A stretch of DNA of 10,631 nucleotides from Pseudomonadota bacterium (lineage in GTDB: Bacteria; Pseudomonadota; Gammaproteobacteria; Burkholderiales; Thiobacillaceae). The stretch spans positions 1-10,631 of the forward strand of contig JAJZRT010000074.1 in the NCBI GenBank assembly GCA_021802595.1, given 5' to 3'. The stretch's first letter is position 1, and every line of letters starts with the position of its first letter. The notes under the pieces were generated by a model. That model saw only the letters and a program-made list of their open reading frames with translations, searched no databases and had not been told where the DNA came from. This document shows, in pieces, positions 1 through 8,275 of the stretch. The position numbers and the translations under genes were made by a program.

Positions 1-132
1 CGCTACACGCTGAAGGAAGGCGAGTGCATGGGCGCCTGCGGCGATGCGCCGATGTGCTTGCACAACAACCACAGGATGCATACCCACCTGACGCCCGAGA
101 AGGTGGACGAACTGCTGGACAAGATGGAATGA
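1..132 (+). CDS. nuoE: NADH-quinone oxidoreductase subunit E, 3' end only
   Basis: This is the last 43 codons of the 24-kDa-type thioredoxin-fold subunit of complex I, which holds the 2Fe-2S cluster N1a next to the FMN in NuoF. The frame is open from base 1 to the TGA at 130-132. The visible part contains the C-terminal half of the cluster motif, [11 protein letters not shown], with the two cysteines three residues apart (codons at 25-27 and 37-39) that are the third and fourth ligands in this family. The tail after it, about 25 residues, has several histidines and ends in [14 protein letters not shown], the usual short helix. The first two ligands and about three quarters of the protein lie before the window. 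The stop codon overlaps the nuoF start by four bases (ATGA), which fits translational coupling. Identification rests on the motif together with the nuoF gene that follows it. Confidence 0.95.
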   Translation, partial: RYTLKEGECMGACGDAPMCLHNNHRMHTHLTPEKVDELLDKME

Positions 133-1409
133 GCCTGCTCACCCCCACCCACCAGGTCTGCAGCTGGACCCAGGCGCTCGACGCCCCGGCGTCGCTGGCG
201 ACCTATGTCGCCAACGGCGGCTACCAGGCGCTGCGCCGCGTCGTCACCGAACAGGTATCGGGCGACGCCATCATCGCCGAACTGAAGACCAGTGCGCTGC
301 GCGGGCGCGGCGGCGCCGGTTTCCCGACCGGGCTCAAATGGAGCTTCATGCCGCGTGCCTTTCCCGGCGACAAGTACGTCGTCTGCAACAGCGACGAAGG
401 CGAGCCGGGAACGTTCAAGGATCGCGACATCCTGCGCTACAACCCGCACCAGCTGATCGAAGGCATGGCGATCGCCGGCTACGTGCTCGGCGCACGCGTG
501 GGCTACAACTACATCCACGGCGAAATCTTCGAGATCTACGACATCTTCGAACGTGCGCTGAAAGAAGCGCGCGAGGCTGGTTATCTTGGCGACCGGCTGT
601 TCGGCACGGATTTCTGCTTCCAGCTGCATGCGCACCACGGCTATGGCGCCTACATCTGTGGTGAGGAAACCGCGCTGCTCGAATCGATCGAGGGCAAGAA
701 GGGCCAGCCGCGCTTCAAGCCGCCATTCCCGGCGAGCTTCGGCCTCTACGGCAAACCGACCACGATCAACAACACCGAGACGCTGGCGTCGGTGCCATGG
801 ATCGTGCAGCATGGCGGACAAGCTTTTCTCGAACTCGGCAAGCCCAACAACGGCGGCCCCAAGCTGTTTTCGGTCTCGGGGCACGTCAACAAGCCCGGCA
901 ACTTCGAAGTGCCGCTCGGTACGCCGTTTTCCGAGTTGCTCGAGATGGCGGGCGGGGTGCGCAATGGACACAAACTGAAGGCGGTCATTCCCGGCGGTTC
1001 GTCGGCGCCCGTGTTGCCGGCCGACATCATGATGGACTGCACGATGGATTTCGATTCCATCGCCAAGGCGGGATCGATGTTGGGTTCGGGCGCGGTCATC
1101 GTGATGGACGAAACGGTCTGCATGGTGCGTGCGCTGGAGCGCCTGTCCTATTTCTATTTCGAGGAATCCTGTGGGCAGTGCACGCCGTGCCGCGAGGGAA
1201 CCGGCTGGATGTACCGGGTGATCCACCGCATCGAGCACGGGCAGGGCCGGCCCGAGGACATGGAACTGCTCAACAGCGTGGCAGGGCACATTGGCGGCCA
1301 TACCATCTGCGCGCTGGGCGATGCGGCGGCGATGCCGGTGCAAAGCTTTCTGAAACATTTTGGCCGCGAGTTCGAGCACCACATCGAACACAAGCGCTGC
1401 ATGGTCTGA
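129..1409 (+). CDS. nuoF: NADH-quinone oxidoreductase subunit F (NADH- and FMN-binding)
   Basis: NuoF oxidises NADH, passes hydride to FMN and then single electrons to cluster N3. The 426-residue product is of normal length for the family. Visible motifs, in order: the FMN/NADH glycine-rich loop [11 protein letters not shown] (residues 58-68); [14 protein letters not shown] (86-99); [18 protein letters not shown] (172-189); and the N3 4Fe-4S site CGQCTPC (C348, C351, C354) with the distant fourth ligand C394 in HTICALGD. The chosen ATG at 129 overlaps the nuoE stop by four bases. A weak GGA lies about nine bases upstream, so coupling to nuoE translation is likely. The frame stays open upstream to an ATG at 24, but that part lies over nuoE and reads as unrelated Arg/Gln-rich sequence, so it was not used. 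All expected ligands and cofactor-binding motifs are present, with no sign of damage. Confidence 0.98.
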   Translation: MSLLTPTHQVCSWTQALDAPASLATYVANGGYQALRRVVTEQVSGDAIIAELKTSALRGRGGAGFPTGLKWSFMPRAFPGDKYVVCNSDEGEPGTFKDRDILRYNPHQLIEGMAIAGYVLGARVGYNYIHGEIFEIYDIFERALKEAREAGYLGDRLFGTDFCFQLHAHHGYGAYICGEETALLESIEGKKGQPRFKPPFPASFGLYGKPTTINNTETLASVPWIVQHGGQAFLELGKPNNGGPKLFSVSGHVNKPGNFEVPLGTPFSELLEMAGGVRNGHKLKAVIPGGSSAPVLPADIMMDCTMDFDSIAKAGSMLGSGAVIVMDETVCMVRALERLSYFYFEESCGQCTPCREGTGWMYRVIHRIEHGQGRPEDMELLNSVAGHIGGHTICALGDAAAMPVQSFLKHFGREFEHHIEHKRCMV

Positions 1410-1422
1410 CCGGAAGCTGACG

Positions 1423-3777
1423 ATGGCTACGCTCCATATCGAAATTGACGGACGCGCCCTCCAGGTCGAGAGTGGCGACACCATCATGGATGCGGCGAAT
1501 CAGGCCGGCATCACGATTCCCCACTTCTGTTACCACAAGAAGCTGTCCATCGCCGCCAACTGCCGCATGTGCCTGGTTCAGGTGGAGAAGGCGCCCAAGC
1601 CCCTGCCGGCCTGCGCCACGCCGGTGACCGATGGAATGAAGGTGTTTACCCGTTCCGCATACGCCATCAACGCGCAGAAGAGTGTGATGGAGTTCCTGCT
1701 GATCAACCATCCGCTCGACTGCCCGATCTGCGACCAGGGTGGCGAATGCACGCTGCAGGACCTGGCCGTGGGCTACGGGGGCTCGTCGTCGCGCTACCAG
1801 GAAATCAAGCGGGTGGTGCGCGAGAAGAACCTCGGCCCGCTGATCGCCACCGACATGACGCGCTGCATCCACTGCAGCCGCTGCGTGCGTTTCGGCCAGG
1901 AAATCGCAGGGGTGATGGAGCTCGGCATGGCCGGGCGCGGCGAGCATACCGAGGTGATGCCTTTCCTGGAAAGCCAGGTGGCATCCGAACTGTCGGGCAA
2001 CGTCATCGACCTGTGCCCGGTCGGCGCGCTCACCAGCAAGCCCTTCCGCTACACCGCCCGGACCTGGGAGCTGTCGCGCCGTCCGTCGATCAGCCCGCAC
2101 GACAGCCTCGGCTCCAACCTCGAAGTCCACGTCAAGGACAACAAGGTGATGCGCGTGCTGCCGCGCGAGAACGAGGACGTCAACGAGTGCTGGCTGGCCG
2201 ACCGCGACCGCTTCTCCTACGAAGGCCTCAACACGGCCGAACGCCTGACCCAGCCGATGATCAAGCACAACGGCCAGTGGGTGGAAACCACCTGGCAGGC
2301 GGCGCTCGAATTCGTCGCGGACAAACTGAAAGTCATTCCGGCCGAACGGATCGGCGCGCTGTCGACGCCGTATCGTCCTGCCGAGGAACTCTTCCTGCTG
2401 CAGAAACTGATGCGCGGCATGGGCAGCGGCAACGTCGACCACCGCCTGCGGCAGTCCGACTTCTCGCTCGACGACAAGGCGCATGGCGGCTTCTGGCTCG
2501 GCATGCCGGTGACCTACATGTCGCGCCTCAACCGCATGCTGGTGGTGGGCTCCAACCTGCGCAAGGACCATCCGCTGATGGCGCACCGCATCCGCGAGTC
2601 GGTGCGCTGGTATGGCCAGCTCAACCTGATCAATGCGCACGAGGACGAATTCCTCGGCAAGGTGCACGCCAAGCGCATCGTCGCGCCGTCGCAGCTTGCT
2701 GCTGCACTGGCCGGCGTATGTCATGCGCTGGCTGAACTGAAAAACGTGCCGGTGCCGGACATCGCTGCACACGGCATCGTCGACGACACCGCGCGCAAGA
2801 TGGCCGAGAGCATTGCCGGCGGCGAGACGCGCGCAGTGTTCCTCGGCAACATGGCACAGCATCACCCCAGCTATTCCCAGATTCATGCGCTGGCGCAGGA
2901 AGTGGCGCGGCTTTCCGGCGCCAGTTTCGGCGTGCTGGGCGAGGCGGCCAACAGTGTCGGCGCGGTGGCGGTCGGCGCGATTCCGGGCCGGGGCCCGCTG
3001 GGCCAGCCCGCGGTCAGGGGCCTCAATGCGCAGCAGATGCTGGCTGAGCCGCTCTCCGCCTATCTTCTGTTGGGCGTCGAAGCCGAGCTCGACACCCACG
3101 ACCCGGTGACCGCGATGGCCAGCATCAACGCGGCGGACTTCGTCGTGGTGATGTCGCCCTACAAGGGCAAGTCGCTCGACTACGCCGATGTGCTGCTGCC
3201 GATCGCGCCGTGGACCGAAACCTCGGGTACCTTCATCAATACCGAAGGGCGCGTGCAGAGTTTCAGCGCCGTGGTGAAACCGCTCGGCGAAACGCGCCCG
3301 GCCTGGAAGGTGTTGCGCGTGCTGGGTAATCTTCTGGGACTGGCCGGATTCGATCACAACGATTCCAGGGAAGTCCTGCGCGAAGCCCTGGGTGACACGC
3401 CGATCGGCTCGGTACAGGCCTTCCTCACCAACGAGGTCAGCGGCGTGCGGGGATCGCCGCCCCAGCCCGCCGGCGGACTGGAACGCGTCGCCGAGGTGCC
3501 GATCTACCAGACCGATGCTGTGGTGCGCCGTTCGCCCTCGCTGCAGATGACGCTGGATGCGGCGCTGCCGGTCGCGCGCATGCACAGCCGGCTGATCGAG
3601 AAGCTGGGCCTTACGGAAAACGGCCGCGTCTCGGTGCGCCAGACAGCCAGCGCGCTGACCCTTAAAGTGCAGCGCGATGACTTTTTGCCCGACAACTGCG
3701 TGCGCGTGCCCAGCGGCCATCCGCTGACGGCCGGCCTGGGTCCGATGTTCGGGCCGATCACGGCGGAGCCGGTGTGA
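1423..3777 (+). CDS. nuoG: NADH-quinone oxidoreductase subunit G (Fe-S chain subunit)
   Basis: NuoG carries electrons from NuoF towards NuoI. The 784-residue product starts with a plant-type ferredoxin domain binding 2Fe-2S N1b (C36, C47, C50, C64). Next comes the N5 site with its histidine ligand, HPLDCPIC (H96, C100, C103, C109), and then the N4 site CIHCSRC (C148, C151, C154) with C198 in DLCPVGAL. The remainder, from about residue 215 to the end, is the molybdopterin-oxidoreductase-like domain, which in this family has lost its molybdenum cofactor. The N7 site found in some homologues is absent: the corresponding positions read S224, D227, S231 and A259. The length is shorter than I recall for the E. 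coli protein (about 900 residues) and suits betaproteobacterial forms. The ATG at 1423 lies 13 bases after nuoF, behind a GGAAG at about ten bases, and gives the expected start [10 protein letters not shown]. The stop shares one base with a nuoH start. Confidence 0.98.
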   Translation: MATLHIEIDGRALQVESGDTIMDAANQAGITIPHFCYHKKLSIAANCRMCLVQVEKAPKPLPACATPVTDGMKVFTRSAYAINAQKSVMEFLLINHPLDCPICDQGGECTLQDLAVGYGGSSSRYQEIKRVVREKNLGPLIATDMTRCIHCSRCVRFGQEIAGVMELGMAGRGEHTEVMPFLESQVASELSGNVIDLCPVGALTSKPFRYTARTWELSRRPSISPHDSLGSNLEVHVKDNKVMRVLPRENEDVNECWLADRDRFSYEGLNTAERLTQPMIKHNGQWVETTWQAALEFVADKLKVIPAERIGALSTPYRPAEELFLLQKLMRGMGSGNVDHRLRQSDFSLDDKAHGGFWLGMPVTYMSRLNRMLVVGSNLRKDHPLMAHRIRESVRWYGQLNLINAHEDEFLGKVHAKRIVAPSQLAAALAGVCHALAELKNVPVPDIAAHGIVDDTARKMAESIAGGETRAVFLGNMAQHHPSYSQIHALAQEVARLSGASFGVLGEAANSVGAVAVGAIPGRGPLGQPAVRGLNAQQMLAEPLSAYLLLGVEAELDTHDPVTAMASINAADFVVVMSPYKGKSLDYADVLLPIAPWTETSGTFINTEGRVQSFSAVVKPLGETRPAWKVLRVLGNLLGLAGFDHNDSREVLREALGDTPIGSVQAFLTNEVSGVRGSPPQPAGGLERVAEVPIYQTDAVVRRSPSLQMTLDAALPVARMHSRLIEKLGLTENGRVSVRQTASALTLKVQRDDFLPDNCVRVPSGHPLTAGLGPMFGPITAEPV

Positions 3778-3784
3778 TGGGGAG
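3765..3784 (+). promoter_or_regulatory. two alternative nuoH ribosome-binding sites
   Basis: GGAG at 3765-3768, inside the end of nuoG, sits eight bases before the ATG at 3777. A second purine run, GGGGAG at 3779-3784, sits four bases before the in-frame ATG at 3789. The first has the better spacing and the second the longer match, so the nuoH start is not settled by sequence alone. A GTG at 3774 is also in frame but has no better site. Confidence 0.5.
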
Positions 3785-4790
3785 CGACATGGACTGGACC
3801 GCCATTCAAGCCGTCGTCTGGACGCTGATCAAGATTCTGGCGCTGCTGGTGCCGCTGATGCTGGGTGTGGCCTATCTCACCTACGCGGAGCGGAAAGTCA
3901 TCGGCTGGATGCAGGTTCGCATCGGCCCCAACCGCGTCGGTTTCCAGGGGCTGCTGCAGCCGATCGCCGACGCGGTGAAGCTCTTGATGAAGGAAATCAT
4001 CATCCCGGCGGGCGCTAGTCGCGGTCTCTTCATCCTCGGCCCCATCCTCGCCATCGCGCCGGCGCTGGCGGCGTGGGCGGTGATTCCGTTCACCGACAAG
4101 CTGGTGCTCGCCAATATCAATGCGGGCCTGCTCTATGTGATGGCGATCACCTCGATGGGCGTGTATGGCGTCATCATCGCGGGCTGGGCGTCCAATTCCA
4201 AATATGCTTTCCTCGGCGCCATGCGTTCGGCGGCGCAGATCGTGTCGTACGAAATCGCCATGGGCTTTGCGCTGGTCGGCGTGCTGATGGCGGCGCAGTC
4301 GCTCAACCTCACCGACATCGTGCATGGCCAGGCGGGTGGGCTGCATCACTGGTATGTCTGGCCGCTGTTCCCTCTGTTCGTGGTGTACCTGATCGCCGGC
4401 GTGGCCGAGACCAACCGCGCGCCGTTCGACGTCGCCGAGGGCGAGTCCGAGATCGTCGCCGGTTTCCACGTGGAATATTCGGGCATGGCGTTCGCGGTAT
4501 TCTTCCTCGCCGAATACGCCAACATGATCCTGGTCGCAGCGCTGACCACGCTGATGTTCCTCGGCGGCTGGCTGTCGCCGGTGACCTTCCTGCCCGACGG
4601 CATCGTCTGGTGGCTGCTCAAGACCGGATTCGTGCTCTTCCTGTTCCTCTGGTTCCGTGCCACCTTCCCCCGCTACCGCTACGACCAGATCATGCGTCTG
4701 GGCTGGAAAGTGTTCATCCCGATCACCCTCGTCTGGATCGTCTTCGTTGGCGCCATGATGCAGACGCCGTATGGGTATCTTTTCCACTGA
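3777..4790 (+). CDS. nuoH: NADH-quinone oxidoreductase subunit H (membrane subunit at quinone site)
   Basis: NuoH (ND1 homologue) anchors the peripheral arm and forms part of the quinone chamber and the first proton pathway. From the ATG at 3777 the product is 337 residues; from 3789 it would be 333. Both family signatures are present: [18 protein letters not shown] at residues 38-55, and the acidic loop beginning [17 protein letters not shown] at about 211-227, which lines the quinone cavity. About eight hydrophobic segments can be seen, roughly at 12-34, 85-105, 117-138, 155-175, 192-212, 238-262, 278-296 and 311-330. I chose 3777 because it overlaps the nuoG stop in a TGATG arrangement and has GGAG eight bases upstream. 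The ATG at 3789 is nearly as good, and the resulting MDWTAIQ start looks natural. Function is certain; only the first few residues are in doubt. Confidence 0.97.
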   Translation: MGSDMDWTAIQAVVWTLIKILALLVPLMLGVAYLTYAERKVIGWMQVRIGPNRVGFQGLLQPIADAVKLLMKEIIIPAGASRGLFILGPILAIAPALAAWAVIPFTDKLVLANINAGLLYVMAITSMGVYGVIIAGWASNSKYAFLGAMRSAAQIVSYEIAMGFALVGVLMAAQSLNLTDIVHGQAGGLHHWYVWPLFPLFVVYLIAGVAETNRAPFDVAEGESEIVAGFHVEYSGMAFAVFFLAEYANMILVAALTTLMFLGGWLSPVTFLPDGIVWWLLKTGFVLFLFLWFRATFPRYRYDQIMRLGWKVFIPITLVWIVFVGAMMQTPYGYLFH

Positions 4791-4797
4791 GCGTGCC

Positions 4798-5286
4798 ATG
4801 AAACGAATTAGCCATTTCTTCGGCAGCCTGCTCCTTATCGAACTGCTGCGCGGCATGATGCTTACCGGGCGCCACCTGTTCGCGCGCAAGATCACGGTGC
4901 AGTTCCCGGAGGAAAAGACCCCGCAAAGTCCACGCTTCCGCGGCCTGCACGCGCTGCGCCGCTATCCCAACGGCGAGGAACGCTGCATCGCCTGCAAGCT
5001 GTGCGAGGCCGTCTGCCCGGCGCTCGCCATCACCATCGAGTCCGAAAAGCGCGTCGACGGCACCCGCCGTACCACGCGCTACGACATCGACCTGACCAAG
5101 TGCATCTTCTGCGGCTTCTGCGAGGAATCGTGCCCGGTCGATTCGATCGTGGAAACGCGCATCCTCGAATATCACGGCGAAAAGCGCGGCGACCTCTACT
5201 ACACCAAGCCCATGCTGCTCGCGATTGGCGACCAGTACGAGGCGCAGATCGCGAAAGACCGGGCGGCCGATGCCAAATATCGCTGA
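4798..5286 (+). CDS. nuoI: NADH-quinone oxidoreductase subunit I (two 4Fe-4S clusters, N6a/N6b)
   Basis: NuoI is the 8Fe ferredoxin-like subunit that hands electrons to the terminal cluster N2 in NuoB, next to quinone. The product has 162 residues, with an N-terminal amphipathic stretch (about 1-30) that in this family lies against the membrane at NuoH. Two CxxCxxCxxxC motifs are complete: C63, C66, C69, C73 ([11 protein letters not shown]) and C102, C105, C108, C112 ([11 protein letters not shown]), each followed by proline as usual. The ATG at 4798 is seven bases after nuoH. An in-frame ATG at 4771 lies inside nuoH and would add only nine non-family residues. No strong Shine-Dalgarno is visible, so translation probably depends on ribosomes finishing nuoH. 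No cysteine ligand is missing. Confidence 0.98.
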   Translation: MKRISHFFGSLLLIELLRGMMLTGRHLFARKITVQFPEEKTPQSPRFRGLHALRRYPNGEERCIACKLCEAVCPALAITIESEKRVDGTRRTTRYDIDLTKCIFCGFCEESCPVDSIVETRILEYHGEKRGDLYYTKPMLLAIGDQYEAQIAKDRAADAKYR

Positions 5287-5295
5287 CGAACCGAC

Positions 5296-5922
5296 ATGAC
5301 CTACACGACCGCGATCTTTTATTTCTTTGCCGCCATCCTGGTGTTTGCCGGGTTGCGCGTGATCACCGCGCGCAACCCGGTGCACGCGGCGCTGTACCTG
5401 GTGCTGGCGTTCTTCACCGCGGCCGGGCTGTGGATGTTGCTGGAAGCCGAATTCCTTGCCATCACCCTGGTGCTGGTCTACGTGGGGGCGGTGATGGTGC
5501 TGTTCCTGTTCGTGGTGATGATGCTCGACATCAACCTGGAAAAATTGCGCGAGGGTTTCTGGGACTACCTGCCGCTGGCGGGTTTCGTCGCCGTGCTGCT
5601 GGTGATCGAGATGGCGTTGATCCTCGGCAGCCGCCATTTCGGCCTCGGCGTGATGGGCTCGCCCGCGCCGCACGCCGCCGATTACAGCAATACCAAGGAA
5701 CTCGGACGGGTGCTGTACACCGAGTATGTCTATGCGTTCGAACTCGCGGCGGTGATCCTGCTCGTGGCGATCGTCGCCGCCATCGCGCTGACGCTGCGCC
5801 GCCGCAAGGACAGCAAGTACATCGATCCTGCGGAGCAGGTGAAGGTCAGGCGCAGCGACCGTCTGCGCATCGTGAAAATGCAATCGACCCCGAAGCCCGG
5901 GACAGGGGAGGGCGGCGCGTGA
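5296..5922 (+). CDS. nuoJ: NADH-quinone oxidoreductase subunit J (membrane subunit)
   Basis: NuoJ (ND6 homologue) sits between NuoH and NuoK and takes part in linking quinone reduction to proton movement. The 208-residue product has five hydrophobic segments, roughly at 6-22, 29-48, 54-78, 91-112 and 144-167. The third contains the conserved [18 protein letters not shown] stretch (60-77), where known structures show a pi-bulge helix. After the last helix comes a polar tail of about 40 residues, first rich in Arg and Lys ([19 protein letters not shown]) and then in Pro and Gly. It is presumably cytoplasmic. The ATG at 5296 lies nine bases after nuoI with no clear Shine-Dalgarno. The TGA stop overlaps the nuoK GTG start by four bases, and the nuoK ribosome-binding site lies within the last codons of this gene. 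Confidence 0.97.
   Translation: MTYTTAIFYFFAAILVFAGLRVITARNPVHAALYLVLAFFTAAGLWMLLEAEFLAITLVLVYVGAVMVLFLFVVMMLDINLEKLREGFWDYLPLAGFVAVLLVIEMALILGSRHFGLGVMGSPAPHAADYSNTKELGRVLYTEYVYAFELAAVILLVAIVAAIALTLRRRKDSKYIDPAEQVKVRRSDRLRIVKMQSTPKPGTGEGGA
5905..5912 (+). promoter_or_regulatory. strong ribosome-binding site of nuoK
   Basis: GGGGAGGG lies six bases before the GTG at 5919. It is the best Shine-Dalgarno match I noticed in the window and it settles the nuoK start, because the nearest in-frame ATG (in the run LLMAIE) is well inside the protein. It lies within the last codons of nuoJ and encodes part of its Gly-rich tail. Confidence 0.8.
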
Positions 5923-6224
5923 TTTCCTTATCGCATTACCTGGTGCTTGGCGGCATCCTGTTCGCCATCAGCGTGCTGGGTATCTTCCTCAATCGCAAGA
6001 ACGTGATCATCCTCTTGATGGCGATCGAACTGATGCTGCTGGCGGTGAACATGAATTTCATCGCGTTTTCGCATTACCTCGGCGACATCCATGGCCAGAT
6101 CTTCGTCTTCTTCATCCTCACCGTCGCCGCGGCGGAATCGGCCATCGGCCTGGCGATCCTGGTGGTGCTGTTCCGCAATCTGCACACGATCAACGTCGAT
6201 GACCTCGACCACCTGAAAGGCTGA
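5919..6224 (+). CDS. nuoK: NADH-quinone oxidoreductase subunit K, GTG start
   Basis: NuoK (ND4L homologue) is a small three-helix proton-channel subunit next to NuoJ and NuoN. The 101-residue product has the usual family length and starts (M)[11 protein letters not shown], the normal family N-terminus. Helices are at about 4-22, 28-48 and 60-86. The two membrane-embedded glutamates needed for proton transfer in this family are present: E37 in LLMAIELML and E73 in VAAAESAIG. The start is GTG, overlapping the nuoJ TGA (GTGA), and it has a strong ribosome-binding site. The frame is open much further upstream, across nuoI and nuoJ, but that stretch is an Arg-rich shadow and not part of the gene. 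An ATG-only gene call would place this start wrongly or miss it. The stop shares one base with the nuoL ATG. Confidence 0.96.
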   Translation: MISLSHYLVLGGILFAISVLGIFLNRKNVIILLMAIELMLLAVNMNFIAFSHYLGDIHGQIFVFFILTVAAAESAIGLAILVVLFRNLHTINVDDLDHLKG

Positions 6225-8272
6225 TGCGCGTGGACATGCAGACGCTCTATCTCGTCGTGCCGCTGGCGCCGCTGTTCGGCGCGATCGTCGCGGGCCTGTT
6301 CGGCAGGCTGGTCGGCCGCGCCGGCGCCCATGTCGCCACCATCGCCGGTGTGGCGGTGTCGTTCATCGCCTCGGTGCTGGTGTTCCAGGACGTGCTCGCC
6401 GGCCACACCTTCAACGGCACCGTCTACACCTGGATGACACTGGGCGACCTGCGCTTCGAGGTCGGTTTCCTGATCGATGCGCTGACGGCGATGATGATGC
6501 TGGTCGTTTCGTTCGTCTCGCTGATGGTGCACGTCTACACCATCGGCTACATGCACGACGACCCGGGCTACCAGCGCTTCTTCAGCTACATTTCGCTGTT
6601 CACCTTCTCGATGCTGATGCTGGTGATGAGCAACAACTTCCTGCAGCTGTTCTTCGGCTGGGAAGCGGTGGGCCTGGTCTCCTATCTGCTGATCGGTTTC
6701 TGGTACACGAAAGAGACGGCGATCTACGCCAACCTCAAGGCCTTCCTGGTCAACCGCGTCGGCGATTTCGGCTTCATTCTCGGCATCGGTCTGGTACTGG
6801 CGCATTTCGGTTCGCTCGATTACGCCACGGTGTTCAACAGGGCACCGTCGCTCGCCAACGCAACCATCACGATCTGGGGCGACACGCCCTGGAGCCTGAT
6901 GACCGCGATCGGCATCCTCCTGTTCATCGGCGCAATGGGTAAATCGGCCCAGTTCCCGCTGCACGTCTGGCTGCCCGACTCGATGGAAGGTCCGACGCCG
7001 ATTTCCGCGCTGATCCACGCGGCGACGATGGTGACCGCCGGCATCTTCATGGTCGCGCGCATGTCGCCGCTGTACGAACTGTCGGACACGGCACTGAACT
7101 TCATCATGGTGATCGGCGCGATCACCGCGTTGTTCATGGGCTTCCTCGGCATGGTGCAGAACGACATCAAGCGCGTGGTGGCGTATTCGACGCTGTCGCA
7201 GCTCGGCTACATGACGGTCGCGCTCGGCGCGTCGGCCTATTCGGTCGCGGTATTCCACCTGATGACGCACGCCTTCTTCAAGGCGCTGCTGTTCCTCGCC
7301 GCCGGCTCGGTCATCATCGCCATGCACCACAACCAGGACATCCGCTACATGGGCGGCCTGAAGAAATACATGCCGATCACCTGGGTGACTTCGCTGATCG
7401 GCTCGCTGGCGCTGATCGGCACGCCTTTCCTGTCGGGCTTCTATTCCAAGGAAAGCATCATCGAGGCTGCAAAGTTGTCGCATTTGCCTGGTGCGGGCTT
7501 TGCCTACTTCGCTGTGCTCGCGGGCGTGTTCGTCACCGCCTTCTATTCCTTCCGCATGTATTTCCTGGTGTTTCACGGCAAGGAGCGTTTCCATCAGGGG
7601 CACGGCCACGGCAACGAGCCCGACGCGCACCACGCTGGTCATCATGACCCAGGCGGCGCCGGGCATGATGGGGCGCATGGCTCTGACCATGACGCCCTGC
7701 CGCACGAAACACCGTGGGTGGTCACCGGCCCCCTCCTGGCATTGGCGCTGCCCTCGCTGGCGATCGGCTACATGACCATCGAACCGATGCTGTTCGGCGA
7801 CTTCTTCGGTAGCGCGATTTATATCGCCGACCGCCATCCGGCGATGCACGAACTGAACCAGGAGTTTCACGGCGCGATGGAAATGGGGCTGCATGCGTTG
7901 ACGACGCTGCCCTTCTGGCTGGCGGCAGCGGGGGTGGGTCTGTCGGCCTTCTTCTATCTCAAACGCCCGGACATTCCGGCGGCGATTGCAAGGCGCTTCA
8001 GCTTCCTGCACCAGATGCTGCTCAACAAATACTGGTTCGACGAGCTCTACAGCTGGCTGTTCGCCAGTGGCGCGCGCGCGCTCGGCGGCAGCCTGTGGCG
8101 GCGCGGCGACCAGAATGTGATCGACGGCTTCTTCGTCAACGGCTCGGCACATCTGGTCGAGCGCTTCTCGCGCCTGGTCAAGGCCTTCCAGTCCGGCTAC
8201 ATCTACCACTACGCCTTTGCCATGCTGATCGGGGTATTCGCCCTGGTGACCTGGTTCGCGCGCTTGAACTGA
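6224..8272 (+). CDS. nuoL: NADH-quinone oxidoreductase subunit L (distal antiporter-like proton channel)
   Basis: NuoL (ND5 homologue) is the distal proton channel and carries the long lateral helix along the membrane arm. The 682-residue product is of normal or slightly long size. Key channel residues are visible: E147 in FFGWEAVGL, K240 in GAMGKSAQFPLHVWLPD, H265 in SALIHAATMVTAG, K354 in HAFFKALLFL and K409 in FLSGFYSKES. The C-terminal part has the LNKYWFDELY element (D606), leading into the lateral helix and a last membrane helix at about 662-680. Residues 451-494 form a histidine-rich loop with 12 His in 44 residues. The ATG at 6224 overlaps the nuoK stop (TGATG), with GAAAGG three bases upstream, which is rather close. 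An in-frame GTG at 6230 would have a nine-base spacing, and an ATG at 6236 is also possible. MrpA-type antiporters are related, but the operon context excludes that reading. Confidence 0.98.
   Translation: MRVDMQTLYLVVPLAPLFGAIVAGLFGRLVGRAGAHVATIAGVAVSFIASVLVFQDVLAGHTFNGTVYTWMTLGDLRFEVGFLIDALTAMMMLVVSFVSLMVHVYTIGYMHDDPGYQRFFSYISLFTFSMLMLVMSNNFLQLFFGWEAVGLVSYLLIGFWYTKETAIYANLKAFLVNRVGDFGFILGIGLVLAHFGSLDYATVFNRAPSLANATITIWGDTPWSLMTAIGILLFIGAMGKSAQFPLHVWLPDSMEGPTPISALIHAATMVTAGIFMVARMSPLYELSDTALNFIMVIGAITALFMGFLGMVQNDIKRVVAYSTLSQLGYMTVALGASAYSVAVFHLMTHAFFKALLFLAAGSVIIAMHHNQDIRYMGGLKKYMPITWVTSLIGSLALIGTPFLSGFYSKESIIEAAKLSHLPGAGFAYFAVLAGVFVTAFYSFRMYFLVFHGKERFHQGHGHGNEPDAHHAGHHDPGGAGHDGAHGSDHDALPHETPWVVTGPLLALALPSLAIGYMTIEPMLFGDFFGSAIYIADRHPAMHELNQEFHGAMEMGLHALTTLPFWLAAAGVGLSAFFYLKRPDIPAAIARRFSFLHQMLLNKYWFDELYSWLFASGARALGGSLWRRGDQNVIDGFFVNGSAHLVERFSRLVKAFQSGYIYHYAFAMLIGVFALVTWFARLN
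7574..7705 (+). other. histidine-rich loop coding segment within nuoL
   Basis: Codons for NuoL residues 451-494 include 12 histidines, with many Gly, Asp and Ala, between the hydrophobic segment ending FRMYFLVF and the one beginning near ETPWVVTGPL. The spacing (HGHG, HHAGHH, GHDGAHGSDH) is irregular, so it is a low-complexity loop and not a tandem repeat. From memory, other betaproteobacterial NuoL proteins also have a His/Asp-rich loop here. Metal binding is possible but not shown. Confidence 0.8.
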
Positions 8273-8275
8273 GCC

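Noticed and set aside
24..128. Upstream extension of nuoF to an ATG at 24
   Set aside because: It would lie entirely over nuoE, whose cluster motif is clearly coding, and the added residues do not look like the NuoF N-terminus.
3..1487. Minus-strand open frame of 494 codons opposite nuoF
   Set aside because: It is in register with nuoF codons, is a codon-bias shadow, and has no recognisable domain.
1569..2735. Plus-strand open frame of 388 codons inside nuoG
   Set aside because: It is an Arg/Pro/Gly-rich alternative frame of a strongly conserved gene, with no motif or ribosome-binding site.
1270..3720. Minus-strand open frame of 816 codons opposite nuoF and nuoG
   Set aside because: It is in register with nuoG and explained by the same avoidance of TTA, CTA and TCA codons. 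Its Arg/His/Ala-rich composition resembles no known family.
3504..5883. Two minus-strand open frames, 463 codons (3504-4895) and 386 codons (4723-5883), opposite nuoH, nuoI and nuoJ
   Set aside because: Both are in register with the sense genes and rich in His, Gln, Arg and Asp, which are typical products of antisense reading of membrane-protein genes.
5001..5918. Plus-strand open frame running into nuoK from upstream, suggesting a fusion
   Set aside because: The upstream part is an Arg/His/Gly-rich shadow of nuoI and nuoJ. The GTG at 5919 with its strong ribosome-binding site gives the normal NuoK length and N-terminus.
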